Positions 45,104-53,095 of a stretch of 64,000 nt of DNA are shown here, in pieces. Every line of letters begins with the position of its first letter. Within the stretch, counting starts at the first letter, position 1. Made by a program: the position numbers and the translations under genes. The notes under the pieces were generated by a model, which had not been told where the DNA came from, made no database searches, and worked only from the letters and a program-made list of their open reading frames with translations. Source of the DNA: JAOADN01 sp046155885 (GTDB taxonomy: Bacteria > Pseudomonadota > Alphaproteobacteria > Rhodobacterales > Rhodobacteraceae); NCBI GenBank assembly GCA_046155885.1, contig JBJXFU010000119.1:12701-76700 (forward strand), written 5' to 3'.

Positions 45104-45923
45104 GACCGAACCGCCCCTTCTGACCGACCGCGCCGCACTGTCTTTGCACCGCCGCCGCGCCGTTCTGCAGGGGTTCGAGCCCTTCCTGTACGAGGACATC
45201 GCGGCCGAGGTCGATGAAAGGCTCGCCGAGGTTAACAGGCCGTTTACGTACGCGGCTTTTGTCAGCGGATTCCCCTTCTGGTGCGCACGCCGCTTTCCGC
45301 AGGCGCGGGCGGTCGAAGATGGCGACACGCTCGACCTTGCGCCGGCGGCGCATGATCTGGTCGTTCACTTCCTCTGCCTGCATTGGGCCAACGATCCGGT
45401 CGGTCAACTCATCCAATGCCGCCGCGCGCTGATGCCCGATGGGTGGTTACTCTGCGTGCTTTTCGGCGGCCGGACATTGGCCGAATTCCGCTCCGCGCTC
45501 GCCGAGGCAGAAACGCGACTTTCCGGCGGACTTTCGCCGCGCGTGCTGCCGATGGGCGAGATTCGCGACCTTGGCGGGCTTCTTCAGCGGGCAGGCTTTG
45601 CCCTGCCGGTCGCCGACGTTTCCAGCCGAACGGTCAGCTACCCCTCGGTCATGGCGCTGGTATCCGACCTGCGCGGAATGGGCGAGGGGAACGCGATGGC
45701 GGCGCGAACGCGATCGATGCCGCGGTCCATGCTTCCGCTGGCGGCGGATATCTACGAACAGTCGTTCGGCGCGGGCCAGGGGCGGATCCCGGCCAGCTTC
45801 GATACGGTTTTCCTGACCGGCTGGGCACCCGCCCCCGGTCAGCCGAAGCCTCTCCGCCCGGGATCGGCGTCCCTGCGGCTCGCCGACGCGCTGGATGTCG
45901 CGCGCAGGGGCGGTCGAACCTGA
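45102..45923 (+). CDS. NDUFAF5/BioC-like methyltransferase with degenerate SAM site
   Basis: This is a 273-residue protein of the class I methyltransferase fold. The C-terminal two-thirds (LDLAPAAHDLVVHFLCLHWANDPVGQLIQCRRALMPDG..., LSPRVLPMGEIRDLGGLLQRAGF) matches BioC/NDUFAF5-type proteins. Where motif I (D-x-G-x-G-x-G) should be, the sequence is FTYAAFVSGFPFW, so SAM binding may be lost or altered. In mitochondria NDUFAF5 hydroxylates a complex I subunit, so an assembly role is possible. hemH follows 65 bases later. Confidence 0.72.
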   Translation: MTEPPLLTDRAALSLHRRRAVLQGFEPFLYEDIAAEVDERLAEVNRPFTYAAFVSGFPFWCARRFPQARAVEDGDTLDLAPAAHDLVVHFLCLHWANDPVGQLIQCRRALMPDGWLLCVLFGGRTLAEFRSALAEAETRLSGGLSPRVLPMGEIRDLGGLLQRAGFALPVADVSSRTVSYPSVMALVSDLRGMGEGNAMAARTRSMPRSMLPLAADIYEQSFGAGQGRIPASFDTVFLTGWAPAPGQPKPLRPGSASLRLADALDVARRGGRT

Positions 45924-45988
45924 TGCCGCCCCGGTTGACGCCACGGCCGGGGCACCTAAGTGAAGCGCGGGAAGAAGGATGCTCGCAT

Positions 45989-47053
45989 ATGGAAGACTGC
46001 GCCGCGCCTCCGGGCGACATGCCGGGCCATACGCCAGCCGGACACCCGCGCCTCCCGGAAGAACGAACCGGGGTGCTGGTCGCTAACCTCGGCACGCCGG
46101 ATGGCTACGACTATTGGTCGATGCGGCGCTATCTGAACGAGTTTCTTTCGGACCGGCGGGTCATCGACTATGCGCCGTGGAAGTGGCAGCCGCTTTTGCA
46201 GCTCGTGATCCTGTCGAAGCGCCCATTTACCTCGGGAGCGAACTACCGGTCGATCTGGAACCACGAGCGGAACGAAAGCCCGCTGATGACCATCACGCGG
46301 GCGCAGACCGAGAAGCTGACGGCGGCGATGGCCGCACACTACGGGCCGCGCGTGCGGGTCGAATTCTGCATGCGTTACGGAAGCCCCTCAACCCCGGATG
46401 CGGTGCGGAAGATGGTCGCGGACGGGTGCACGCGCATTCTGTTCTTCCCGCTTTACCCCCACTATGCCGGCGCGACTTCGGCCACGGCGAACGACCAGTT
46501 CTTTCGCGCCCTGATGAAGGAAAAGCGTCAGCCCTCGGTCAGGACGGTGCGCGAATACTTCGACCGCCCGCTCTATATCGAGGCGCTCGCGCAGTCGGTC
46601 GAACGGGTCTATGCGGGGCTCGGGGTCAGGCCCGACGTCCTCGTCGCCTCGTATCACGGCATGCCGAAGCGCTATCTGGTGGAGGGCGATCCCTATCACT
46701 GCCAGTGCCAGAAGACCTCGCGGCTGCTGCGCGAGCGGCTGGGCTGGGAGATGGGGTCGATCGACACCGCGTTCCAGTCGGTCTTCGGGCCCGAGGAGTG
46801 GCTGCGCCCCTATACGGTCGAGCACGTGGCCGAACTGGCGAAATCCGGGCGGAAGCGCATCGCAGTCATTTCGCCCGCCTTCTCGGCCGACTGCATCGAG
46901 ACGCTTGAGGAGATAGACGGCGAGATCCGCGAGGCGTTCCTGCACGCGGGGGGCGATAGCTTTACCTATATCCCGTGCCTTAACGACGACGACGCGCATA
47001 TCGACGCGTTGGTTGAGGTGATCGAGGCGAACCTGGCGGGCTGGGGGGTCTGA
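45989..47053 (+). CDS. hemH: Ferrochelatase
   Basis: This enzyme inserts Fe(II) into protoporphyrin IX, the last step of heme synthesis. The 354-residue protein has GVLVANLGTPDGYDYWSMRRYL at the start of the fold, the metal-site His in VLVASYHGMPKRYL, and EEWLRPYTVEHVAELAKSG followed by ISPAFSADCIETLEEID with the catalytic Glu region. Cysteines in HCQCQKTS may bind an iron-sulfur cluster, as in some bacterial enzymes, but this is inference. The ATG at 45989 follows GAAGAAGGA. Confidence 0.96.
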   Translation: MEDCAAPPGDMPGHTPAGHPRLPEERTGVLVANLGTPDGYDYWSMRRYLNEFLSDRRVIDYAPWKWQPLLQLVILSKRPFTSGANYRSIWNHERNESPLMTITRAQTEKLTAAMAAHYGPRVRVEFCMRYGSPSTPDAVRKMVADGCTRILFFPLYPHYAGATSATANDQFFRALMKEKRQPSVRTVREYFDRPLYIEALAQSVERVYAGLGVRPDVLVASYHGMPKRYLVEGDPYHCQCQKTSRLLRERLGWEMGSIDTAFQSVFGPEEWLRPYTVEHVAELAKSGRKRIAVISPAFSADCIETLEEIDGEIREAFLHAGGDSFTYIPCLNDDDAHIDALVEVIEANLAGWGV

Positions 47054-47093
47054 GGCGCCGCCGCAGCTGGGGCAGCGCCAATGCGGACAAACG

Positions 47094-47121
47094 AAAAGGG
47101 CGGCGGCCGAAGCCACCGCCC
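47094..47121 (-). terminator. Intrinsic terminator after microprotein 1
   Basis: A GC-rich hairpin (47098-47121, one mismatch, CGAA loop) is followed on the minus strand by TTTT. It lies 25 bases beyond the stop of the 60-residue gene and also separates it from convergent hemH. Confidence 0.7.
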
Positions 47122-47145
47122 CCTAATCGTCAGATCGGGAACCGA

Positions 47146-47328
47146 TCAGTTGCTGGCGACCGCCGCAGCGACCAGAACGAGCAGCAGGATCGGGATGAGG
47201 ATGCCGCCCGAGGAGCCGCTGGATTCAGCGACGACGGGGGCTTCTTCCATCACGGCCGGCGCCATGCCACCCGCGAAAGCGGTGGACGCGGCGAGCGAAA
47301 GACCGGCAGCGAGCGCGATTTTCTTCAT
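47146..47328 (-). CDS. Small exported membrane protein 1 (60 residues)
   Basis: This is a short protein with a Sec-type N-terminus (MKKIALAAGLSLAASTAFAGG) and a hydrophobic C-terminal helix (GGILIPILLLVLVAAAVASN) joined by an acidic linker (EEAPVVAESSGSS). After cleavage it would leave a peptide of about 40 residues anchored by its C-terminal helix. It is paralogous to the gene at 47587-47763. Homologues beside hemH in Rhodobacterales are sometimes mislabelled ferrochelatase. A heme-related or envelope role is only inference. Confidence 0.8.
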   Translation of the reverse strand: MKKIALAAGLSLAASTAFAGGMAPAVMEEAPVVAESSGSSGGILIPILLLVLVAAAVASN

Positions 47329-47405
47329 TCTGAACTCTCCATCTGCGCCCCAGCGAATTTTGGATTGAGGATAGCCAGGGCAGTCATTCTGTACCTCGTG
47401 GCCCT

Positions 47406-47434
47406 GACTAACAAGCAAGGTTCGAGTTTTGCAA
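47406..47434 (-). promoter_or_regulatory. Promoter P1 of microprotein 1
   Basis: TTGCAA at 47429-47434, 17 bases, TTAGTC at 47406-47411. The -10 and the first transcribed bases form an 18-mer (47393-47410) that is identical at promoter P2. It lies about 65 bases upstream of the start. The rest of the 258-base gap between the twin genes contains no other gene. Confidence 0.65.
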
Positions 47435-47586
47435 CTGGCTAGAGCGCCGCTGGGCGCATGGATTGCCGCTGTCGTCAAATTGGCAACACCTGTGCGCGGG
47501 TTGCCGCTCATGACGAAATGCGTCGCCACGGCGGAAGCCCCGCCGCAGCGCGTTGAATTGTTGATTGCAGGCCTTTCGGGCCGAAA

Positions 47587-47763
47587 TCAGTTGCTGGCGA
47601 CCGCTGCGGCGACCAGGACGAGCAGGAGGATCGGGACGAGGATGCCGCCCGAAGACGAAGCGGTATCTGCGACCGGGGCCGGGTCCATGACCGGGGCAAT
47701 GCCGCCCGCGAAAGCGGTGGACGCGGCGACGGAAATTGCTGCGGCAAGGGCGATCTTCTTCAT
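47587..47763 (-). CDS. Small exported membrane protein 2 (58 residues)
   Basis: This is the paralogue of microprotein 1. It has signal-like MKKIALAAAISVAASTAFAGG, a linker MDPAPVADTASS, and a nearly identical membrane segment GGILVPILLLVLVAAAVASN. The signal and membrane parts are conserved while the linker varies, so the ends are under constraint. It has its own promoter with the same 18-base core as P1. It is followed by a GGCC/GGCC hairpin without a T-run. Confidence 0.8.
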   Translation of the reverse strand: MKKIALAAAISVAASTAFAGGIAPVMDPAPVADTASSSGGILVPILLLVLVAAAVASN

Positions 47764-47838
47764 CTGGCAGTCTCCTATAGCGGCCGGGCAGGAGGGTGAC
47801 AGAGGAACGCCGGGCCGGAACCTCCACCTCGTGGCCCT

Positions 47839-47867
47839 GACTATCCATCGCCTTTCGCGCAAAGCAA
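47839..47867 (-). promoter_or_regulatory. Promoter P2 of microprotein 2
   Basis: TTGCTT at 47862-47867, 17 bases, ATAGTC at 47839-47844, about 63 bases before the start. The 18-mer at 47826-47843 is identical to that at P1, which implies common control. Confidence 0.65.
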
Positions 47868-47908
47868 GCGGATTTTCGCCGATCCGGAGCGAGCCGTGGC
47901 GCGGCGTG

Positions 47909-48529
47909 TCAGATGAACAGCACCTGGGTTCCCACCTGGGCCAGACCGAAGAGTTCCATGATGTGTTCGTTGTAAAGGCCGATACAGCCATTCGACGACC
48001 GGCGCCCGATCTTGCGCGTGTCATGGGTGCCGTGGATGCGGAAATACTGCCAGGACAGATAGAGCGCGCGCAGTCCGAGCGGGTTCGTCGGGTCGCCGCC
48101 CTCGATGAACTCGGGCCATTCGGGATTGCGCTGGCGCATCGCGGGAGTCGGCCGCCAGGGTGGATTGACGACCTTCTCAACCACCTGCGTCCGGCCGCGC
48201 CGGGTCAGGTCATCGGTCAGGGGAACGCTTGTGGGATAAAGCCGGTAGATCGACTGGTCTTCCGACCAGAAATGCAGCGCGCGCGAGGTGATGTCGACCA
48301 GCACCGCGCCTTTCTTCGTGGTTTCGAAGTAGGGCTGCCACTGGAGCGACCGGAAGCTTGAGATGTTGCGGCGGATGTTCGACCCGAGGTCGCGTTCGTA
48401 TTCGGTCGAGTTGCTTGTCGCATCGCTTGCCTGCGCCAGGACCGGCCCCGCGAGCGCGGCGCCAAGGGCACCGGTCGCGCCGGCGATCAGGGTCCGCCGG
48501 GAAATGCCGGGGATGCGTCTTGGTGTCAT
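47909..48529 (-). CDS. L,D-transpeptidase (YkuD), Tat-like signal
   Basis: This is a 206-residue periplasmic enzyme that makes 3-3 peptidoglycan cross-links or attaches proteins to the wall. The catalytic motif is FRIHGTHDTRKIGRRSSNGCIGLYN with His and Cys. The N-terminus (PRRIPGISRRTLIAGATGALG) carries a twin-arginine-like signal. It is divergent from the CAP-domain lipoprotein gene, with 182 bases between. A second YkuD enzyme lies 1 kb away. Confidence 0.9.
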   Translation of the reverse strand: MTPRRIPGISRRTLIAGATGALGAALAGPVLAQASDATSNSTEYERDLGSNIRRNISSFRSLQWQPYFETTKKGAVLVDITSRALHFWSEDQSIYRLYPTSVPLTDDLTRRGRTQVVEKVVNPPWRPTPAMRQRNPEWPEFIEGGDPTNPLGLRALYLSWQYFRIHGTHDTRKIGRRSSNGCIGLYNEHIMELFGLAQVGTQVLFI

Positions 48530-48652
48530 CCGTCTTGCTCCTGCCGTTTCCTGCGCTGCGCCCCGTGATCCGGCGCGTTCCGGGTGCCGAAAATATGCGG
48601 CGTTGCGCCATCGCACAATTCAACACTGTGGCACAAGGTCCGCCGAAGCCAT

Positions 48653-48680
48653 TTGATCCCGCGTCGGCAAGCGGCTAAAC
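48653..48680 (+). promoter_or_regulatory. Predicted promoter of the CAP-domain gene
   Basis: TTGATC at 48653-48658 and CTAAAC at 48675-48680, 16 bases apart, 32 bases before the ATG. The spacing is acceptable for sigma-70. Confidence 0.4.
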
Positions 48681-48711
48681 GACGCCCCTGAACCGCAATC
48701 CGGGACCCCAC

Positions 48712-49224
48712 ATGCCGCGCCTCGTCCTTCTGATCCCGCTGCTCGCCGCCCTGTTGGCTGCCTGCGCACCTTCGACGCCCGCGCAGCTTGGCCCGGACGG
48801 CCTGCCGCTGCCCAAGCTTTACACGATCAAGCCCGCCGACGTGAGCCGCGTCACCTTCTCGATGGTCGATGGAATCAACGAGTTGCGCCAGGCGGCGGGC
48901 CTGCCGCCCCTGACCCTGAGCGCCCAGCTTACGGCCGCCGCCGCGACACATTCGCGCGACATGTCGGTGCAGAACCGGCCCTGGCATTTCGGGTCCGACG
49001 GATCCTCGCCGGTGGTCAGGGTGCAGCGCGCGGGCTATGCGGGGGGAATGCTGGGCGAGAACATCTCGGAGACCTACGAGGACGAGCTGACGACCCTTTC
49101 GGCCTGGATGGGCCAGCCCGACACGCGGGCCGTGATCCTTGACCCGGTGGCGCGGGACCTGGGCTTTTCGTGGTTCCAGGAGCCGACCGGGAAGATCTGG
49201 TGGACATTGGTTACCGGCGGGTAA
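48712..49224 (+). CDS. CAP-domain lipoprotein
   Basis: This is a 170-residue exported protein. The signal peptide ends in a lipobox (ALLAAC at Cys 18). The CAP/SCP domain follows with INELRQAAGLPPLTLSAQLTAAAATHSRDM, the His-containing WHFGSDGSSP, YAGGMLGENISETY and DLGFSWFQEP. CAP proteins are secreted and of diverse or unknown function. It is flanked by two L,D-transpeptidases, which suggests a cell-wall context. Confidence 0.87.
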   Translation: MPRLVLLIPLLAALLAACAPSTPAQLGPDGLPLPKLYTIKPADVSRVTFSMVDGINELRQAAGLPPLTLSAQLTAAAATHSRDMSVQNRPWHFGSDGSSPVVRVQRAGYAGGMLGENISETYEDELTTLSAWMGQPDTRAVILDPVARDLGFSWFQEPTGKIWWTLVTGG

Positions 49225-49291
49225 CGCAGGACAAAATTTTTGGGAAATGGTCGTGGGCTTTCCGGCGTACGGAAGGCCCGGGCATCCCGCC

Positions 49292-49402
49292 GTAAGCCCT
49301 TGCGGACGCTGCATTAACCGCCGGCTTCCGCGACGTTCGCAGGGGGCCAGCAACCAGCCAGCAATATGCCAGCAACCTGCCATACGATGGTATGGCTTTT
49401 GG
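49292..49402 (-). repeat. Dispersed iteron-like element, copy B
   Basis: This is the inverted homologue of the element at 22632-22745. On the minus strand it reads CCATACCATCGTATGG (49380-49395, a palindrome broken by one central change), three TTGCTGG heptamers at 49369-49375, 49358-49364 and 49347-49353 (11 bp apart), TGCGAACG, GTTAA and CGTCCGCA. Like copy A it lies between convergent genes, here the CAP gene and the second L,D-transpeptidase, in a 249-base gap with no gene. Confidence 0.75.
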
Positions 49403-49473
49403 TGAATTAACCATCAACTTCGAATCACCCGACCCCCCCGAACCCGGGCGGCAGGCGGGCCCGTCCCGGCCGG

Positions 49474-49965
49474 TCAGGGCAGGATGTAGATCGGCGTGCC
49501 GACGCGGACCATCGAATAGATTTCCTCCATCTCGCGGTCCCTGACGGCGATGCAGCCGGCGGTCCAGTCCTTGCCCCTGCCCCGGTTCTGCCCCGCCCGG
49601 CCGTGGATGAAGATGTCGCCGCCCGGCGGCTTGCCGAGCGCCTTGGCGGTCTCGCGATCCTGATCGCTGGGGTACGAGATTCCCAGCGAGAGGTGATACT
49701 GGCTGTTGGGGTTGCGGCGGTCGATCCGGTAGGCGCCTTCCGGTGTCTTCAAGTCGCCCTCGACCCGCTTCGGGCCGATCGGGTTGCCGCCGAGGCCGAT
49801 CTTGTAGTCCCTGAGGACGGTCCCGCCGTTCAGCAGGTACATCCGCCGTTCGGCCTTGTGCACGACGACGCTGGTGACCGCCGGCCCGTCATAAGTCCGG
49901 AAATTCGAACATGCGGCCGGAATGGCCAGCACCAGCGCCAGAACGGCCCGCCGCGGAAGGATCAT
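49474..49965 (-). CDS. L,D-transpeptidase lipoprotein (YkuD)
   Basis: This is a 163-residue YkuD-type enzyme anchored as a probable lipoprotein (LVLAIPAAC lipobox near residue 19). The catalytic region is DIFIHGRAGQNRGRGKDW followed by TAGCIAVRDREM. It is smaller than the neighbouring L,D-transpeptidase and of a different subgroup, with little similarity outside the domain. It likely modifies peptidoglycan in the periplasm. Confidence 0.87.
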   Translation of the reverse strand: MILPRRAVLALVLAIPAACSNFRTYDGPAVTSVVVHKAERRMYLLNGGTVLRDYKIGLGGNPIGPKRVEGDLKTPEGAYRIDRRNPNSQYHLSLGISYPSDQDRETAKALGKPPGGDIFIHGRAGQNRGRGKDWTAGCIAVRDREMEEIYSMVRVGTPIYILP

Positions 49966-50028
49966 CTGCCCGTTTCCCAGCCCTTTTTCCCGCCTTCTAC
50001 ACGGCAAAGCACGGCGCGGAAAGCGGCG

Positions 50029-51237
50029 TCACCGGAAGAACGCGGCGACCAGCTCGACATGCGGCGACCAGCGGAACTGGTCCACCACCCGGACCCAAAG
50101 GATGCGGAACCCCGCGTCGGTCAGGATGCGCGCATCGCGGGCGAAAGTCGCGGGGTTGCACGAGACGTAGGCGACGCGCTTCAGCCCCGAGCGCGCGATT
50201 TCCGCCGCCTGCGCCGCAGCCCCGGCGCGGGGCGGGTCGATCACGGCGGCGTCGAAGCGGGCAAGCTCGTCAGAGAGCAGCGGGCGGCGGAAGAGGTCGC
50301 GGCGTTCGGTGGTAAGGCGGCGGAGACCGGGGGTGGCGCGGGCGGCGGCATCAAGCGCAAGGGTCATGGCGGCATCGCCTTCGACGGCATGGACCTCGGC
50401 CTGTTCGGCGAGGCGAAGCGCGAAGGTGCCACAGCCGGCGAAGAGGTCGGCAAGGCGGCGGGCCCCGTTCAGGGCCTCGGCGACCCCTTCGGCCAGCGCC
50501 GCCTCGCCTTGGGCTGTCGCCTGAAGGAAGGCGCCGGGGGGTGGCGCGACGCGCGCGCGGCCGAAGCCAAGAACCGGCACCACGCGTTGCGCGAGGGTTT
50601 CGCCGTTCCAGGTCAGCCGGGCGAACCCGGCCCGCCCGGCGATGGCGGCAAGCCCGGACCGCAGCACGGAATCAGGGTCTTTTCCGCCCGATACCGCGAC
50701 ATCCGCGCCGGTTTCCATTTCGGTCACCGTCAAGTGGAGTACCGCGCTTCGAGAAGCGCCGAGGGCGGTCAGTTCCTTCAGCGCCGGCAAGTGCGCGAGG
50801 ATTTCCGGCGACAGGAGCCGGCATCCCGGAATCCCGGCGATGGTGCCCGAGGCGCGCCCGTTGAAGCCGATAGCCGCGCCAGTCTTCGTTCTGCGTCCGG
50901 CGAGTGTCGCCCGCCGCCGCGCGTTTCCGGGCGATGTGACAACGGCTCGGAACGTCGCGCCAAGGCCCTGCGCGGCCAGCGCTTCGCGGACCACTTCGTC
51001 TTTCCACGCCGCGACGAACCCGTCATTCGCGTGCATCAGCGAACAGCCGCCGCAGGCGCCGTAGTGCGGGCAGTGGGGCGCGACGCGATGGGCCGAGGGC
51101 GTGACGACCACCGGCGCCGCCATCCGCCCGCCGCTCACTTCGCCTTCGACCACTTCGCCGGGCAATGCCATCGGTACGAAGATATCGCCCGCCACCCCGT
51201 CGCCGAGATGCCCCAGCCGTTCGACCGTCAGCCTCAC
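50029..51237 (-). CDS. TrmA/RlmD-type RNA 5-methyluridine methyltransferase
   Basis: This is a 402-residue SAM-dependent methyltransferase that acts on uridine in rRNA or tRNA. It has an N-terminal TRAM-like region (RLTVERLGHLGDGVAGDIFVP), iron-sulfur cysteines (HCPHYGACGGCSLMHAN), the SAM motif DLFAGCGTFALRLAEQ, DPPRAGAAAQ and the catalytic Cys in VAYVSCNPATFARD. The GTG start at 51237 follows the upstream ABC gene stop by 8 bases. Substrate choice between rRNA and tRNA is uncertain. Confidence 0.85.
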   Translation of the reverse strand: MRLTVERLGHLGDGVAGDIFVPMALPGEVVEGEVSGGRMAAPVVVTPSAHRVAPHCPHYGACGGCSLMHANDGFVAAWKDEVVREALAAQGLGATFRAVVTSPGNARRRATLAGRRTKTGAAIGFNGRASGTIAGIPGCRLLSPEILAHLPALKELTALGASRSAVLHLTVTEMETGADVAVSGGKDPDSVLRSGLAAIAGRAGFARLTWNGETLAQRVVPVLGFGRARVAPPPGAFLQATAQGEAALAEGVAEALNGARRLADLFAGCGTFALRLAEQAEVHAVEGDAAMTLALDAAARATPGLRRLTTERRDLFRRPLLSDELARFDAAVIDPPRAGAAAQAAEIARSGLKRVAYVSCNPATFARDARILTDAGFRILWVRVVDQFRWSPHVELVAAFFR

Positions 51238-51244
51238 CCGATGC

Positions 51245-53095
51245 TCACTCGGCAGCCTCGCTCTGCGCCTCGACGCCGATGAAGCCGCCGGACTGGCGGT
51301 TCCAGTAGCGCGCGTAAAGCCCGCCCCGGGCCAGCAGCGCGGCATGGGTGCCGTCTTCGACGATGTGCCCGCGGTCCATGACGATGATCCGGTCCATCTC
51401 GGCGATGGTGGAAAGCCGGTGGGCGATGGCCAGGACCGTCTTTCCCGTCATCACCCGGGCGAGCGCGTCCTGGATCTGCGCCTCGACCTCGGAATCAAGC
51501 GCCGATGTCGCTTCGTCCAGGACGAGGATCGGCGCATCCTTGAGGAAGGCGCGGGCCAGCGCGATCCGCTGCCGCTGTCCGCCCGAAAGCTTCACGCCGC
51601 GTTCGCCCAGGAAGGCGCCGTAGTCCTTGCGGCCCGCGTGATCGGCCATGCCGGTGATGAAGTCATGCGCCTCGGCCGCCTTCGCCGCCGCGATGATCTC
51701 GTCTTCCGTCGCGTCGGGGCGGCCATAGCGGATGTTTTCGCGCGCCGGGCGGTTGAACATCGCGGTGTCCTGCGTGACCATGCCGATCTGGCGGCGCAGG
51801 GATTCCTGGGTGACCCCGCGCACATTCCGGCCATCCACCAGCACGGCGCCCTTTTCCACGTCGTAGAGACGCAGGAGAAGGGCAACGAGGGTCGATTTCC
51901 CCGCCCCCGAAGCGCCCACGATCCCGAGCCGTTCGCCGGGGCGAATCGTCAGGTCGATGCCGTCCACGCCCCGGGCCCGGCCGTAGCCGAAGCTGACATC
52001 CCGGAACTCGACCAGGCCGCGCGCGGCCGGCAGTTCGGCCGCATCCGGCGCATCGGCCAGCGTGTAGGGGGCCGAGAGGGTGCGCATCCCGTCTTCGACT
52101 TCGCCGACGCTGGAATAGATCGACAGGAACGACAGGCTGACCCACCCGGACATCTGTGCGATCCGCATCGAGACCGCCCCGGCGGCCGCGATCTGGCCTG
52201 CAGTTGCGCCGCCCTGCTGCCACAGGACCAGCGTTCCGCCGATCAGCAGGATCGGCAGGAACCCCGCCAGCGCCATCAGCGCCAGACGGAACCAGGTGGA
52301 AATCTCGCCGTACTGGATCGACTTGTCGCGGAAGGTGCCCATGGCCTTCAGCGCCTCGCGGTCTTCGAAGGCGGAGTGGGCGAAAAGCTTCACCGTCTTG
52401 ACGTTGGTGATCGTGTCCACCACCTGCCCGGTGACCATCGCACGGGCCGCGGCGCGGGCGGCCGAGTTTTCGCGCACGAGCGGCAGGAAAAAGCGGACCA
52501 GGCCGACATAGGCGGCAAGCCAGAGCATCAGCGCGCCGGCCATCCAGGCGTCGATGGACAGAAGGAAGATCACCGAGGCGATGACCGAAGCCAGCGCGAA
52601 GCAGCCGGTGTTGATGATTTCGGTCGCCACATCGGTCAGCGCGCGGGCGGCCTGCATCTGCTTTTGCGCGATACGGCCGGCGAAGTCGTTGTCGAAGAAG
52701 GTGACCGCCTGGCCCAAAGTCCAGCGGTGCAGCCGCGACAGGACCAGCGGCAGTACATTCGACCCCACGAGGATCGAACTCATCGCCGAAGACCCCGCAA
52801 AGGCCAGCGGGCGCAGGATCAGGTAGAAGACACCGAAGGCGGCAAGCAGCAGCGCATGGTCGGCGAAGTACCCTGCCGCTCCGGTCGTCAGCGCCGAATC
52901 GATGACCCAGCCGAGGATGAGTGCCGACACCACCTCCATCGTGCCGGCCAGCGCCGAGGCGAAGGCGGCGAGCCAGAGGCTTGGCCAGGCGCCGCCGAGG
53001 CACCAGCCGAAGAACGCCCGGAGCGTCTGCGGGGGCGCGCCCGTCGCGGGTTCGAAGGCGTCGATGCGGTCGGCGAGGCGGGTCAGGATGCTCAC
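51245..53095 (-). CDS. ABC exporter half-transporter 2
   Basis: This is a 616-residue fused permease-ATPase of the MsbA/multidrug type. Six membrane helices occupy about residues 30-320. The ATPase has GASGAGKSTLVALLLRLYD (Walker A), KLSGGQRQRIALARAFL (signature) and ILVLDEATSALDSE (Walker B). The GTG start overlaps the stop of half-transporter 1 (GTGA), so the pair probably forms a heterodimer. The substrate may be a lipid or drug. Confidence 0.9.
   Translation of the reverse strand: MSILTRLADRIDAFEPATGAPPQTLRAFFGWCLGGAWPSLWLAAFASALAGTMEVVSALILGWVIDSALTTGAAGYFADHALLLAAFGVFYLILRPLAFAGSSAMSSILVGSNVLPLVLSRLHRWTLGQAVTFFDNDFAGRIAQKQMQAARALTDVATEIINTGCFALASVIASVIFLLSIDAWMAGALMLWLAAYVGLVRFFLPLVRENSAARAAARAMVTGQVVDTITNVKTVKLFAHSAFEDREALKAMGTFRDKSIQYGEISTWFRLALMALAGFLPILLIGGTLVLWQQGGATAGQIAAAGAVSMRIAQMSGWVSLSFLSIYSSVGEVEDGMRTLSAPYTLADAPDAAELPAARGLVEFRDVSFGYGRARGVDGIDLTIRPGERLGIVGASGAGKSTLVALLLRLYDVEKGAVLVDGRNVRGVTQESLRRQIGMVTQDTAMFNRPARENIRYGRPDATEDEIIAAAKAAEAHDFITGMADHAGRKDYGAFLGERGVKLSGGQRQRIALARAFLKDAPILVLDEATSALDSEVEAQIQDALARVMTGKTVLAIAHRLSTIAEMDRIIVMDRGHIVEDGTHAALLARGGLYARYWNRQSGGFIGVEAQSEAAE

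Noticed and set aside
47146..47763. The two small genes as ferrochelatase fragments
   Set aside because: They have no ferrochelatase motif; hemH is complete next to them. The label is a known annotation carry-over.
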